A DNA stretch of 64,000 bases from contig NZ_CP130720.1 in the NCBI RefSeq assembly GCF_035984415.1, positions 1 through 64,000 of the forward strand. The letters run 5' to 3'. The position numbers were made by a program, and so were the translations under genes. Below are positions 1-8,654 of the stretch, piece by piece. A model generated the notes under the pieces. It ran no database searches and was not told the DNA's origin. It saw only the letters and a list, made by a program, of their open reading frames with translations. This stretch comes from Streptomyces sp. NBC_01296. Lineage in GTDB: Bacteria > Actinomycetota > Actinomycetes > Streptomycetales > Streptomycetaceae. Position 1 is the first letter of the stretch. Every line of letters starts with the position of its first letter.

Positions 1-221
1 TGAGCGCTACGCGCTCAGGAGAGAACCGCCTCGCTGCGCTGGCGGGGCTCGGCTTCGCCGAGCCAGAGCTGGCCCTTCGGGCCAGTGTCCTGCGCTTCGC
101 TCCGACAGGTTCGGGTTCCGCTGCGCTCCACCCGAACGGCCCGCTTCGCGGGCCTGGGTGACCCCGTTTCACGGGGTCCGAGCCTTCGGCTCGTTGGGGT
201 GTCCGCTTCGCTCCCACCCCA
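1..221. repeat. Array of ten back-to-back hairpins
   Basis: Ten inverted repeats follow one another almost without gaps: 1-17, 26-45, 46-64, 69-85, 86-107, 109-137, 138-154, 160-178, 179-193 and 195-221. Stems are 4 to 8 bp. Loops are mostly TTC, CTTCG, TAC or a longer GCTTCGC/GCTGCGC type. Examples are TGAGCGC/GCGCTCA and GGCTCGG/CCGAGCC. The array may continue left of the window. It overlaps the 3' end of the minus-strand gene at 169-540. Palindrome-rich DNA of this style occurs at actinomycete telomeres, but no telomere can be shown here. Confidence 0.8.
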
Positions 222-540
222 GGCCTGAGGGCACACGCCCGACCAACCCCATACCGTCCAGGGGGACCTGAGGGCCGTTCAGGGCATCGACAGCTACGGC
301 CGCCAGGTGGCCCGCGCCCGTGTAGTAGAGCGCCACCCCGGGGTCGGGGTACCGCTCCCAGATGGGCACTGCACTGCGGTCGTGATACCCGGCACACGAC
401 CGTGTGCGAGGTTCCGGGCCGCTGAGCGCTGCGGCCACCTCGTCCGGCCTCATACCGAACTCCAACGGCCCCACACCAACCAGCGGGCTCCACGCCCACT
501 GCTCACGATCTCCGTCCTCTTTGACGTCCCACGGACCCAA
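169..540 (-). CDS. Hypothetical protein, tail runs into hairpin array
   Basis: A 123-aa product that I do not assign to a function. The first two thirds look like a genuine cytoplasmic protein (motif PLVGVGPLEFGMRPDEV near residues 19-35, then YHDRSAVPIWERYPDPGVALYY). The last 30 or so residues are encoded by the hairpin array and look like junk, so the original 3' end is probably lost or replaced. There is no signal peptide or membrane segment. Confidence 0.55.
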   Translation of the reverse strand: MGPWDVKEDGDREQWAWSPLVGVGPLEFGMRPDEVAAALSGPEPRTRSCAGYHDRSAVPIWERYPDPGVALYYTGAGHLAAVAVDALNGPQVPLDGMGLVGRVPSGLGWERSGHPNEPKARTP

Positions 541-880
541 CGTCTTATCTCCCCGCAGTCAGGTGATCCTTCTTGTGCTGCTTCTCGAGCCCACTAGACC
601 ACCACATCCCCACCGCTCTGCCGGCAGCCAGGGCCACCACCCGCTCGGTGACTCAATCTGCTAGCCGGATAAGCCCGGGAAACGAGGTTGAGCACCACAC
701 CTGGTGCGGCGGTAGGGTCTGTCGACGACCAGTGAAACTGCACAGTTCCCAACCAACCTGCGCAGCGCGGTCAGGCCGACGAACACCGCAGGTCAGAAGA
801 CCAACGAACTCCGATGCTACGCAGATTCAGTGAGCCGACCCATCACCAAACCCGCTCACCCAAACTGCACAACCCCCAGG
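541..880. other. Intergenic, no gene recognised
   Basis: No open frame here has convincing composition or a ribosome site. The stretch has somewhat lower GC than its neighbours. It separates the minus-strand gene ending at 169 from a decayed membrane-protein gene. Confidence 0.4.
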
Positions 881-1120
881 TCAGAGCCTTGACGACTGCT
901 CAGCTTCACTGACCGGCGACAGAGACCGGACAACAACGGCCCACCCCGGACGCCGGCCGACCCGCCCCATAGACACCGCACCCCGCTGTCCAGCAACAAC
1001 GCACACGATGACACCGAACACACCGCACCAGAATGTCACCACCAGGAGCCAACCCACCCCTGACCAGTACGAACGACACCCCACCCGCGATGACGACAAC
1101 CGCAGCACCCCAGTGACAAT
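881..1120 (-). pseudogene. Decayed small two-helix membrane protein
   Basis: One minus frame around 1120-1045 encodes a hydrophobic helix (HWGAAVVVIAGGVSFVLV). A second frame from about 1045 continues with another helix (FWCGVFGVIVCVVAGQRGA) and a basic tail ending at 881. Joined by one frameshift they resemble a small actinobacterial two-helix membrane protein. The reconstruction is my inference. The alternative is chance hydrophobic frames in GC-rich DNA. Confidence 0.3.
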
Positions 1121-1215
1121 CACCCGCGGTGTCGCACTCACCAGACAGCCTCCGAACAGGCACGAAACGCAAATTCGCGAGAACTCGACCCCCGCCGGCC
1201 GGACTCGCACAGGTG

Positions 1216-1497
1216 CCCTCGCACCCAACCAACCAGCCCGACTCCGGGCCCAAGGAAAGGATCACCAACGCGTCCACCCAAGCCGAGGCGAGCGAGACCA
1301 CCGAGACCAACGCGCAGCAGCTGACGCGGCGGCGGCAGCGAGACGCACTCATCGGAGTGCTCGGCTTCGTCCTCGCCATCGGCGCGCTCCTGGCGGTACG
1401 GCTCGCACCGTCCTGGGCCAACCCCGTAGCCACCGGGGTCAGCACCGCCGGCGTATACGCAGCCGTCGTCGTCCCCTACCTCCTCCGACGCCGCTGA
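1216..1497 (+). CDS. Small membrane protein, two C-terminal helices
   Basis: The C-terminal half has two hydrophobic segments (ALIGVLGFVLAIGALLAV and VSTAGVYAAVVVPYLL) and ends in basic LLRRR. A charged Q/E/T/R-rich cytoplasmic N-terminus precedes them. The frame is open from a GTG at 1129, but that upstream part is proline-rich and atypical, so GTG 1216 is preferred. No function can be assigned. Confidence 0.55.
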   Translation, partial: PSHPTNQPDSGPKERITNASTQAEASETTETNAQQLTRRRQRDALIGVLGFVLAIGALLAVRLAPSWANPVATGVSTAGVYAAVVVPYLLRRR

Positions 1498-1647
1498 ACG
1501 CACGCAGGCACATGCGCCGGCCCGGCAGGGGCGGCCGTCTGCCACGCGATCGGAACCCGCCATGCATGTTGCAAAAAAGGCGGTGCCCACCCGGCTTGTC
1601 CGGGTGGGCACCGCCTCACCGGCCGCAGGCGTGGCCAGCTCCTCGCG

Positions 1648-2349
1648 TCACGCCGCAACCGTGGCGCTGTGGCCGAAGGTTTCGTAGAACCAGCCCTCGT
1701 AGAGCTCTTCGCGCCAGGTCGATGCACGCCACCACCAGACGTCGTCGGGAGTGTCCGTGCAGGGCGGCCCCATGACCTTGTGCCAAGCGGTAAACCAGTC
1801 GGGAAGGTCCTTGGAAGTGACCTCGCAGGCCTCAAGGAAGCCGATGTACTGGCCGACATTGACCGGCAGCGCCCGGGCCGTGATGATCCGGTGGGCTGAA
1901 CTGTGAGGCAGGACCCACCTCCCAGCCCGCTGGGACATCGTCCGGACCGGAGGACGCCCCGCATGCCCGTAGGCGTCCCTCAATGCCCGGCTCAGGTCCG
2001 CCTCGTCGCTGACAAACCGCGGCCGGGGCACCACGGTGGTGACCCGCGCCTCCTTCGCATGCAGAGCCACGGCATGCTGCGCCCTCCCGTGAAGGTGGAG
2101 CGCCTCCTTCTGCAGGACCGAGCTGGACTGGCAAGCGGCCAGAAAGGCCGCCACCAGCTCCCAGGCGGGCAGCGTCTTTCCAGAAGCTGCCCGCTTAAGG
2201 GCCGCGCTGGACCAGGCCGTGCGCCTGGCCAACGCCTCATAGGTGAGCGGCTTGCCTGACCCGCTCCGCGCCCGCGCGGCGCGGAGCAGCTCGGCGAGCT
2301 CGGCCCGTTCGGGAACCGTCCGGTCCGCAGGGGCTTCAGGGCGTCCCAT
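1648..2349 (-). CDS. XRE-type helix-turn-helix protein
   Basis: A 233-aa protein whose N-terminal 75 residues match the actinobacterial XRE pattern (ELAELLRAARARSGSGKPLTYEALARR..., then AALKRAASGKTLPAWELVAAFLAAC). The helix-turn-helix should bind DNA. The Trp-rich C-terminal part (DDVWWWRASTWREELYEG) is of unknown role. It is the second gene of a two-gene operon, 13 bp after the small membrane protein at 2363-2650. It is probably a transcription regulator; ligand and targets are unknown. Confidence 0.8.
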   Translation of the reverse strand: MGRPEAPADRTVPERAELAELLRAARARSGSGKPLTYEALARRTAWSSAALKRAASGKTLPAWELVAAFLAACQSSSVLQKEALHLHGRAQHAVALHAKEARVTTVVPRPRFVSDEADLSRALRDAYGHAGRPPVRTMSQRAGRWVLPHSSAHRIITARALPVNVGQYIGFLEACEVTSKDLPDWFTAWHKVMGPPCTDTPDDVWWWRASTWREELYEGWFYETFGHSATVAA

Positions 2350-2362
2350 GACCGCTGCCCCC

Positions 2363-2650
2363 TTAGACCCCGGTCCCCGATCCAGGGCTGAACGCCGCGC
2401 TCAACAGCCGACGCAGCAGGCCCGTCCCCCCGTCCTTTCCGTTGCCGCCCTTGACGTTCGCGGAGACCAGGACGACAACAGCGACCGCGCCGGCGCCGCC
2501 GAGAAGGGTAAGGGTGTCCCGCGCAGCCATGTGCGCGGCGAGGGTGAGGATGACCGCGGCTGCGAGAAACGCGGTGATCACGAGGGCGTGCGCCATACCG
2601 AAGCGCCCAGAAGAGATGGTGGGGGCCGGCGCCCCGTCGATCGGGCTCAT
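2363..2650 (-). CDS. Small two-helix membrane protein
   Basis: A 95-aa protein with two hydrophobic segments, about residues 19-40 (AHALVITAFLAAAVILTLAA) and 46-64 (TLTLLGGAGAVAVVVLVSA), and a Gly/Lys-rich tail. It lies directly upstream of, and co-oriented with, the XRE gene. It may act with it as a membrane-linked regulatory pair, but that is inferred from position only. Confidence 0.7.
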   Translation of the reverse strand: MSPIDGAPAPTISSGRFGMAHALVITAFLAAAVILTLAAHMAARDTLTLLGGAGAVAVVVLVSANVKGGNGKDGGTGLLRRLLSAAFSPGSGTGV

Positions 2651-2714
2651 TGAAGGCTCCTGAATCTGAGCGGCGACCCTGAGGTCGCCGCCCTGCTACT
2701 GGCTCCAATTGGCC

Positions 2715-2756
2715 GTTGATCACTGGGTGATTGGCGTCACCCGAGCAGCGATCAAC
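2715..2756 (-). promoter_or_regulatory. Nested inverted repeat upstream of XRE operon
   Basis: Outer arms GTTGATC (2715) and GATCAAC (2750) enclose inner arms GGGTGA (2725) and TCACCC (2737). The site lies about 65 bp before the ATG at 2650, so it could be an operator, possibly autoregulatory for the XRE protein. No clear -10/-35 pair was identified. Confidence 0.4.
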
Positions 2757-3206
2757 AGTCCCTGAAACTCCAACGATCCCAGGTGCGCGACACGTTCGGA
2801 CCAGCCGCAAAGTTGGCTCAGGATCCGTCTATGAGAGCGGATCTCAAAACTTCGCCCGGCTCATCGACCTGACGTGCGGTGATGTTCATCCTCACTGGTT
2901 GGCTCAACTTGGATCCCAACCGGAATCCTTCGTTCCAGGTCCCTTCAAGCTGAGGCTGGAACCCGAAAGCGCGGGCGGCCCATATATGGACAAGCTCTCG
3001 CTGGCGCCCTGACTGCTACTGGCTCCACCCACGGCAAACCAGGGACATGCTCGGTCATGTTGGCGCGTGACCAGCGCGAAGTCGATGACGCCGGACACGG
3101 CGTGCATCGACTTTCGCCATACCCACAACCACCCCGAAGCCGGAAACAGACCGATACCCGCCGACCCGGCCGTTTCCACCGGGCACGCCCGAAGCACACT
3201 GGCCGG
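2757..3206. other. Intergenic stretch without convincing gene
   Basis: Open frames on both strands lack recognisable motifs and ribosome sites. The 15-bp string CTGCTACTGGCTCCA at 2692 recurs at 3013, bracketing most of this stretch; this may be chance or a recombination scar. Confidence 0.35.
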
Positions 3207-3507
3207 ATGATCGAGCGCCGCCCCCTGGGCACCGGCCCCCGCCCCACCACCGACACCCCGGCCACAGCCGGCCCCCGCGGCCGTCTCGCGGCTGAGCTGG
3301 CGCGCGAGCAGCCGGCACAGTCCTTCTCCGCCGAGGCACCCGCGCCCGCGTCCGCCCGTCGCCGTCTGGGCGCAGGGCCCGGTGCAGGCCGACCTGCGGG
3401 CGGGTGATCCGTCCGGCACGGCGGCTGTGCTGGGGTCAACCTCTATGTCCGGCTATCGCGTACAAAGAGGTGTCGGCGCGCTTGACAGGCTTGCCCACCG
3501 GTTCTGA
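3207..3507 (+). pseudogene. Frameshifted small plasmid-type protein (RRPLGTGP motif)
   Basis: The frame from ATG 3207 begins MIERRPLGTGP and later carries a related RRRLGAGP motif, then is diverted to a TGA at 3405. The adjacent frame continues as VQADLRAGDPSGTAAVLGS and ends at TGA 3507. One extra G in GGGCCCGGTGCAG (around 3380) explains the switch. RRPLGTGP-type small proteins are, from memory, common near actinobacterial plasmid genes; function unknown. Confidence 0.35.
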
Positions 3508-3526
3508 CCTGCACGAACCTCCATGA

Positions 3527-3660
3527 TTGCGAACACGGGGGTCCTACCTGCGGCAGTACCTGCGAGGCAATGGCCGGTGCAATGGGCAGACAACGGTGGA
3601 GCCCCCTCCCGGTGCAACCCTCCCGACCGCGACGGACGGACAGGCTTGCCCGGGCGCCAG
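3527..3660 (+). pseudogene. Fragment with GSYLRQYLRGNGRC motif
   Basis: A short plus frame encodes GSYLRQYLRGNGRC followed by a Thr/Pro-rich run. A related, more diverged segment occurs on the minus strand at 5640-5766. Neither has a clear start or ribosome site, so both look like remnants of one small gene family. Function is not known. Confidence 0.3.
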
Positions 3661-3742
3661 AACTCCACCAGCGGCCGCGCCGGAACTCACCGGCCATATC
3701 CGTAGTCACCACTACAGGAACGGTGAGTTCCTGTGCCGCAGG

Positions 3743-4713
3743 TCAGGGCACGTTGAGGACCTGGAGCTCACCGATCGCAAGGCTGGTGGCGCTCTCGCGG
3801 GTGGTGGTGAGTGTGCCGGTCTGCCCAGCGCCGGCCCAGGAGATCTCCCAGGTCGTGGTGGCAGTGACCGCGTAGCGGCCACCCGGCGCCTGGGCGCTGG
3901 TGCGGGTGTACATGTGCCCGCAGTCCGGTGACATCTGCTTCCCGAACTCGGCCGCGTACGGGGTGCCGGAGCCGGTGCAGGTGATCTGTGCGCCGTCGCC
4001 CATGGACCACACGACGTTGCGGACCCTGGCGGTCGCGGTGACCGTGACGGATCCGGCCGAGGCGGACGCCGTGGCCGGGCCGGTCCGGGCCGGGCCCGGC
4101 CGGTTCCACATCCACACCGGCTTCCCGACCAGGCCTTTGCCGTCGGGGCGCGGCACGATCCCGATGTCCGGGCCCTCCAGGCGCAGGCGTTCGACCGCCT
4201 GCTGTGCGAGCGCCTGGACGTCGACGCCGCCGCCGGCCGGGCCGGTGGCGGACCAGCGGATGCCGGCGCGGACGTCACCGTTCCCGCTGGGGCAGGTCAC
4301 CAGGTACAGCGCCCCGCCGCCGTCACCCGGCTTCCACCCGGCCGGCGCCCCGGTGTTGAACCCGTCCGGAGCTGCGGGGGCGGGTCCAGCGCCTACCAGT
4401 AGCAGGAGTCCGCCGCGCTGAACGTCCCCATCTCGGGGGTGGAGCACGGCACCTCCATGCCGTCGATCGCGCACGCAGGCTTGCCCGCGCCGTCCCCGCC
4501 AGGCTTGCCCGCGCCGTCCCCGCCAGGCTTGTCCGGCTCCCCGCCAGGCTCGCCCGATCCAGGCTTGCCCGGGTCCCGAGCTGTGACATCGCAGTTCAGC
4601 TTGGCCGGCGGACACACCACCCCGCCGCCCGGCCCGTCCGCCGAGGCGGGGCCTGCCCCGGCCCCCAGGAGCACCACGGCCAGGGCACCGCCAAGGCGGG
4701 GGCCGATCAGCAC
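3743..4713 (-). pseudogene. Secreted hypothetical protein, broken
   Basis: The N-terminal part (4713-4393) starts with a signal peptide (ALAVVLLGAGAGPASA), carries two tandem GGDGAGKP units and ends ACAIDGMEVPC...AADSCYW before TAG. The C-terminal part is in the adjacent frame (PAAPDGFNTGAPAGWKPGDG through to LAIGELQVLNVP, 3743). Reading past the TAG gives ALDPPP before the switch, so a nonsense change plus one lost C in a C-run near 4380 would explain both. The intact form would be an exported protein of about 320 aa. Its start overlaps the upstream lipoprotein stop by 7 bp, so they formed an operon. Confidence 0.65.
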
Positions 4714-5294
4714 GAGCGGTCCCGCGCGATCACGTACGTCACGAACTGCCAGCTCCCGACCGCCGGGCGGATGGCGGTAGAGGTCACCACGTGGCGGCGC
4801 GGCCCGCTGTAGGGCACCTCACGGCCCGTGGCGGTCTCCACCTCCCGCTGCCCGCTCGAGTCCGCGCAATCCGTCACCGTGGCCCGCAGCGGCGCCGAGG
4901 CGGTGTCCAGCACGGTCACCTTCGCGTCGCGGCGGACCGGACCCTGCATCACCGTCTTGCCCTGCTGGTGCCAGAACACCGTGGCCTGGATGTCCGCCAA
5001 CGCCTTGTCCGTTGCGTAGCGGGCCAGGTCGGGGTCGACCTTCGCCCCGGCGTACGAGCGCTCCTCCGCAGCCGTCAGCGCCTTGTACGCCTCCAGCACC
5101 GCCGCCCGCTCCCCCGCGTCCGGATCAGCCGCCGACGGAGCCCCAGACACAGCCGGCACCGGCTGCACGGCCCTGCCGCCCGACGAACCGCCCCCACACC
5201 CAGCCAGCAGCCCCACAGCCGCCACACCACCCGCACCGCCAGCCAGCCCCGCACTACGCCTCCCTGACTCGTGATCACGCCACGCTAACGACAC
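4707..5294 (-). CDS. Lipoprotein, conserved hypothetical
   Basis: A 195-aa protein with a lipoprotein signal (hydrophobic stretch then LLAGC at about residues 29-33). The mature part has a conserved-looking core (AVLEAYKALTAAEERSYAGAK) and ends WQFVTYVIARDRSC. It should be anchored to the outer face of the cytoplasmic membrane. It overlaps the start of the secreted-protein gene at 4713, indicating translational coupling. Role unknown. Confidence 0.75.
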   Translation of the reverse strand: MSLAWRDHESGRRSAGLAGGAGGVAAVGLLAGCGGGSSGGRAVQPVPAVSGAPSAADPDAGERAAVLEAYKALTAAEERSYAGAKVDPDLARYATDKALADIQATVFWHQQGKTVMQGPVRRDAKVTVLDTASAPLRATVTDCADSSGQREVETATGREVPYSGPRRHVVTSTAIRPAVGSWQFVTYVIARDRSC

Positions 5295-5467
5295 GCAGCC
5301 CCACGATCACCAGGAAATCCAGCCAGCCAAATCCCCCCACCCCCACACCACCCTCAACCCACTCCCCCTACCCCTACCCCCTCCCACCTAATAAGTCCGG
5401 CTAGTCACCACCCACAAAACAGGCCCTGACCAGAGGCGATGCAGGCAGACCTCAAGAACCGCCTCCC

Positions 5468-5533
5468 CCCATGTTTCCCCCCATAAGTCCCCCGATGATT
5501 CCCCCCATGTCTCCCCCCATGTCTCCCCCTCGG
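5468..5533. repeat. 12-bp C-rich tandem repeat
   Basis: About five units of a CCCCCCATGTCT-like 12-mer, the last two identical. Every frame therefore encodes a short periodic peptide, for example MSPP on the plus strand or GGDM on the minus strand. This could expand or contract by slippage. Confidence 0.65.
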
Positions 5534-5639
5534 AGGACACGCCGGTCGACCACGCGCGGGCCACCAGGACAAGGTGGCGCCAGTCCGGCGACTACTACCG
5601 TACGGGACCCCTCCCGCGGTCCCGGAAGCGACAACCGGC

Positions 5640-5766
5640 CCCACCCCAGGCCAACCAGACGGGGGTTGCACCGGACGGTGCACCGGCCATTGCCCGCGCC
5701 GGCGGACCGGAAGGCGCACTGGAGGTTCTGCCGGAGGTGGGAACCCCCAGACCGGACACCACCCAT
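5640..5766 (-). pseudogene. Second copy of LRQ/GNGRC fragment
   Basis: The minus frame reads GSHLRQNL...GAGNGRCTVRCNPR, parallel to GSYLRQYLRGNGRC at 3527-3660 on the plus strand. At DNA level the two share AATGGCCGGTGCA. No start site is recognisable. The identification as a remnant rests on this pairwise similarity alone. Confidence 0.3.
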
Positions 5767-6063
5767 CCCCCCCAGGTCAGCCCCCGCGGGAAGAGCGCTG
5801 GTACTTCTCGGGGCGGGGGAGGTTCCATCGGCGACCGCAGCGGGTCCTGCTCTTTCACGCTATTCCGGACATGCGGCAAACGACGAGGCCGCGTGGCTGC
5901 GGACGGCCCGGACGGCTACGCAGGCGCTGCATCGACAGCAATTCGGACGCGTCACCTCATGGGGCATCGCCCGCTACGGACCCCGTGACCTTCACGAAAT
6001 ACTCGCCATAGCCAAATTCAACGAGCCTCATCAACACGGCCTGAACGTTGATCAGATGCTCTC

Positions 6064-7023
6064 TTAGCCTCTCTGGATGCCTTGCGTGTCCTGAAGGACG
6101 AGTTTGATGTCGTCGACTACCGCGACCACAAGACCTGAACGGTGAGGCTCAACTGCCAGGTACCAGGAGCCCGGCAGGAGCTGGTCCCCAGGGGGCGAGG
6201 AAGCCTCTCCTTCCAGCGTGTACAACTGGCGGGGCGTCGGCACCGCGAACCAGAACGCCTCGAACGGCTCAGGTCCGGCGGACCGGCGGGGCAGAGATGG
6301 CCTGCTCATGCTCAGATCTTCCGGACCCGCCCCCGGGTATCCATATGCGCGGCTGAGGTGGTCGGGCAACTGGGCGGGCCCCTGCGGCTGCGCCCCGCCG
6401 AGGTGGTTCGGAAGCCGGTATGGCTGCGGCCTGCTGAGGTGGCTGGCTATCCGCTGGGGCTGCTGGGCCTGCTCGGGGGGAGCGGATGTGCGACCCGTGA
6501 GCAGGTTGGTCTGCCTGACGAAGGTCTCGTTCATGTCGGCGGCACCGTCGCGTACCAGCGCCAGAAGCATGTCGGCTTGCCCAGGCTGGAGAGTCCGTCC
6601 AATCACTTCATTGAGGAGCAGAGCTTCCCGGAGGGTCCACGTTGCATGGGTAAGGGGCGAGTCCATGCGCGCCGGCGCTTCGGCGAAGGGGATGCCGGGG
6701 ATCGCCGCAAGGCGGAAGAGGGCGCTGGTGACATCACCGAGGAGCGTTTGCACCGTGGCGTCGAAGGAGGCCACTTCCACAGGCCGGTTGGCCGCAAGGT
6801 CTTGGACCGCGAGTTCCATGAACAGCGCCCAGGCCCGGGTGGCGATGCGGACGGTGGAGGTGGTCTCCAGGGCAAGTTCGGTTGTCCGGGCTTTCTGCTC
6901 GGCGGCCGCGGTTGCCGAGGTGGTCTTGTGTGCCCCACGCTGCAGACGTCCGGCGCTCCAAGCGCCAATCGTCGCGCCTCCCAGTACACCCAGCACTCCG
7001 TAAATCGCTTCAAGAGCAGCCAC
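6064..7023 (-). CDS. Membrane-anchored hypothetical protein
   Basis: A 319-aa protein starting at GTG 7023. The N-terminus is a single hydrophobic helix (AIYGVLGVLGGATIGAWSAG), so the rest is probably cytoplasmic and anchored. An alpha-helical middle region is followed by a Pro/Gln/Arg-rich linker (about residues 180-240) and a C-terminal domain ending VVDDIKLVLQDTQG. The gene once followed an upstream gene now split by the IS630 copy at 7116-8263. Function unknown. Confidence 0.65.
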   Translation of the reverse strand: MAALEAIYGVLGVLGGATIGAWSAGRLQRGAHKTTSATAAAEQKARTTELALETTSTVRIATRAWALFMELAVQDLAANRPVEVASFDATVQTLLGDVTSALFRLAAIPGIPFAEAPARMDSPLTHATWTLREALLLNEVIGRTLQPGQADMLLALVRDGAADMNETFVRQTNLLTGRTSAPPEQAQQPQRIASHLSRPQPYRLPNHLGGAQPQGPAQLPDHLSRAYGYPGAGPEDLSMSRPSLPRRSAGPEPFEAFWFAVPTPRQLYTLEGEASSPPGDQLLPGSWYLAVEPHRSGLVVAVVDDIKLVLQDTQGIQRG

Positions 7024-7179
7024 CGGGATCTCCCCCCTCCCCCGCGGCCCCGTCGGCGGGGGCCGAGAACACGATCACGCTACCGGCCACACCTCGCCCG
7101 CGGGCACCGTCCAGGTACTGAGGTTTTCGGGTTGTCATCGGGTAGTGACGGTTCATGATCCCTGCGGTATGCCGGTGAG

Positions 7180-7719
7180 GTGAGGTATCCAGAGGGTGGG
7201 GGCCTGACCGCTGAGCGTCGGGCGTTTCGTGAGGGGATCCGGCTTCAGGCCGGCGAAAGGTTCGCGGCGGGTGAGAAGACCGCGGTCATCGCGAAAGAGC
7301 TGCGGGTGAGTGTCCGATCGGTGGAACGGTGGCGTCGTGCATGGCGCGAGGGCGGCATGGAGGCCCTGCGCTCGGCGGGTCCCGCGAACTCCCCGACCGT
7401 CACCGATGCCCAGTTCGCTGTGCTCGAGGAGGAACTCGGCAAGGGCCCGTCGGCGCACGGCTTCGAAGACGAGCGCTGGACTCTGGTCCGGGTCCAGACG
7501 CTGATCCGTCGGCGTCTTCGGGTGAGCCTGTCGGTGGCGACGGTATGGCGGCTGCTGAAACGGCACGGCTGGTCCTGGCAGGCGCCCGCCCGCAGAGCCC
7601 TCGAGCGTGACGAGCACGCGGTGGAGCTGTGGAAGAAGGAGGTGTGGCCCCGGGTAAAAGGCTCGCGGCGGCGTCCGGTGCCTGGGTCGTCTTCGAGGAC
7701 GAAGCCGGCTTCTCGATGA
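7180..7719 (+). CDS. IS630 transposase N-terminal frame (copy 1)
   Basis: A 179-aa frame with a winged-helix/HTH region (AKELRVSVRSVERWRRAWREGG, then RRLRVSLSVATVWRLLKRHG) that should bind the terminal repeats. The catalytic part lies in the -1 frame (7629-8252). The shared sequence around GGTAAAAGG (7652) is a plausible slippage site joining the two frames. Downstream of it this frame is probably not translated as the main product. Confidence 0.88.
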   Translation: MRYPEGGGLTAERRAFREGIRLQAGERFAAGEKTAVIAKELRVSVRSVERWRRAWREGGMEALRSAGPANSPTVTDAQFAVLEEELGKGPSAHGFEDERWTLVRVQTLIRRRLRVSLSVATVWRLLKRHGWSWQAPARRALERDEHAVELWKKEVWPRVKGSRRRPVPGSSSRTKPASR

Positions 7720-8252
7720 CTCCGCCCCGTGCCCGCACCTGGGGCCGGCGCGGGCAGACTCCCGTCATCCGCGTCCGTGGCAGGTCCCGCCGCCGGACCT
7801 CGGTCGCCGCGTTGTGCTGCTACAAACCCGGTGAGAAGAGCCGTCTCATCCACCGCCCCCGCACCCATCTCCTGCTCAAGGGCGCACGCAAGAGCTTCTC
7901 CTGGAAGGACTACCGCGACCTGCTGGTGCGGGCACACATCCAGCTCGACGGCCCGATTGTGGTGGTCTGGGACAATCTCAACACCCACCTCACCGCCGGG
8001 CTGAAACGGTACGAGGCCGAGCACGACTGGCTTACCACCGTCCGCCTCCCGCCCTATGCGCCCGACTTGAACCCCGTCGAGGCCGTCTGGTCACTCGTGC
8101 GCAGAGCAATGGCCAACACCGCTTTCGCCACACCCGACGACCTCGACCGCACATTCCGCCGCGAGTTACGCAGAATCCAGCTCCGGCCCCACCTGATCGA
8201 TGGCTGCCTCACCGCCACAGGCCTGGCTATCAACCCACCGACGCCACCCTGA
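7629..8252 (+). CDS. IS630 transposase catalytic frame (copy 1)
   Basis: It supplies the DDE domain: first Asp in VVFEDEAGFSM, second in VVWDNLNTH, Glu in LNPVEAVWS. It overlaps the N-terminal frame by 91 bp and would be made as a fusion by -1 frameshifting at the A-run near 7655. The full fusion would be about 350 aa, normal for this family. Confidence 0.88.
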   Translation: MEEGGVAPGKRLAAASGAWVVFEDEAGFSMTPPRARTWGRRGQTPVIRVRGRSRRRTSVAALCCYKPGEKSRLIHRPRTHLLLKGARKSFSWKDYRDLLVRAHIQLDGPIVVVWDNLNTHLTAGLKRYEAEHDWLTTVRLPPYAPDLNPVEAVWSLVRRAMANTAFATPDDLDRTFRRELRRIQLRPHLIDGCLTATGLAINPPTPP

Positions 8253-8654
8253 AAACCTCAGTAACTGGGAAGACGCCCGCCGCGCCGCCCGTATGGCCGC
8301 CGGGCGAGGACCAGACCATGCCACTGCTGGCGGGTGCGCTCCTCGCCGCTGACCCACAGCACACCAGACGCGACACTGAGGGACAGGTCGGCCATGAGAT
8401 GGCGGCGATTTCGGCGTAGGGGGCGTGGTCGGCGTCGGCGACGGAGGTCGTCGATGACGCGTGGGACGTCTGTACGGCGTGGTGGAAGGCGAGCGCGAGC
8501 TGTTGGCGGAGAGCCCGCAAGATCGTTCATGGAATGTGTGCCAGAACCCGCAAGTCGTGTACAAAACCACCCCGACGAACGGCGAGCGACAGGGTCCCCG
8601 GATGACTCACCGGCTCTGGCACCCGCGCCTCGCTTCTGTCGACCGGTGAGCACG

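Larger units (their letters stand above)
5295..6063. other. Gene-poor stretch with repeat and gene fragment
   Basis: No intact gene is supported. It holds a C-rich tandem repeat (5468-5533) and, on the minus strand at 5640-5766, a fragment (GSHLRQNL...GNGRC) related to the one at 3527-3660. Long open frames here are repeat-driven and lack ribosome sites. Confidence 0.4.
7116..8263 (+). mobile_element. IS630-family element, copy 1
   Basis: A 1148-bp element bounded by TA dinucleotides, with terminal inverted repeats beginning TACTGAGGTTTTC at both ends. It carries two overlapping frames that together encode a DDE transposase. TA target duplication is typical of the IS630/Tc1/mariner group. 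A nearly identical copy lies inverted at 16723-17870. Confidence 0.92.
7012..8520 (-). pseudogene. Gene interrupted by IS630 copy 1 and frameshifted
   Basis: The upstream part (8520-8264) starts MRALRQQLALAFHHAV at TTG 8520 and reads through DHAPYAEIAAI. It then must shift one base (a lost C near 8397) to continue MADLSLSVASGVLWVSGEE...YGRRGGRLPS up to the IS. Removing the IS and one TA joins the frame to minus DNA from 7115, which ends in a TGA at about 7012, overlapping the GTG start of the next gene at 7023. So the IS landed near the 3' end of a small gene in an operon. Function unknown. Confidence 0.5.

Noticed and set aside
5471..6067. Plus-strand frame starting in the C-rich repeat
   Set aside because: The start is repeat-driven and the rest has no motif or normal codon pattern.
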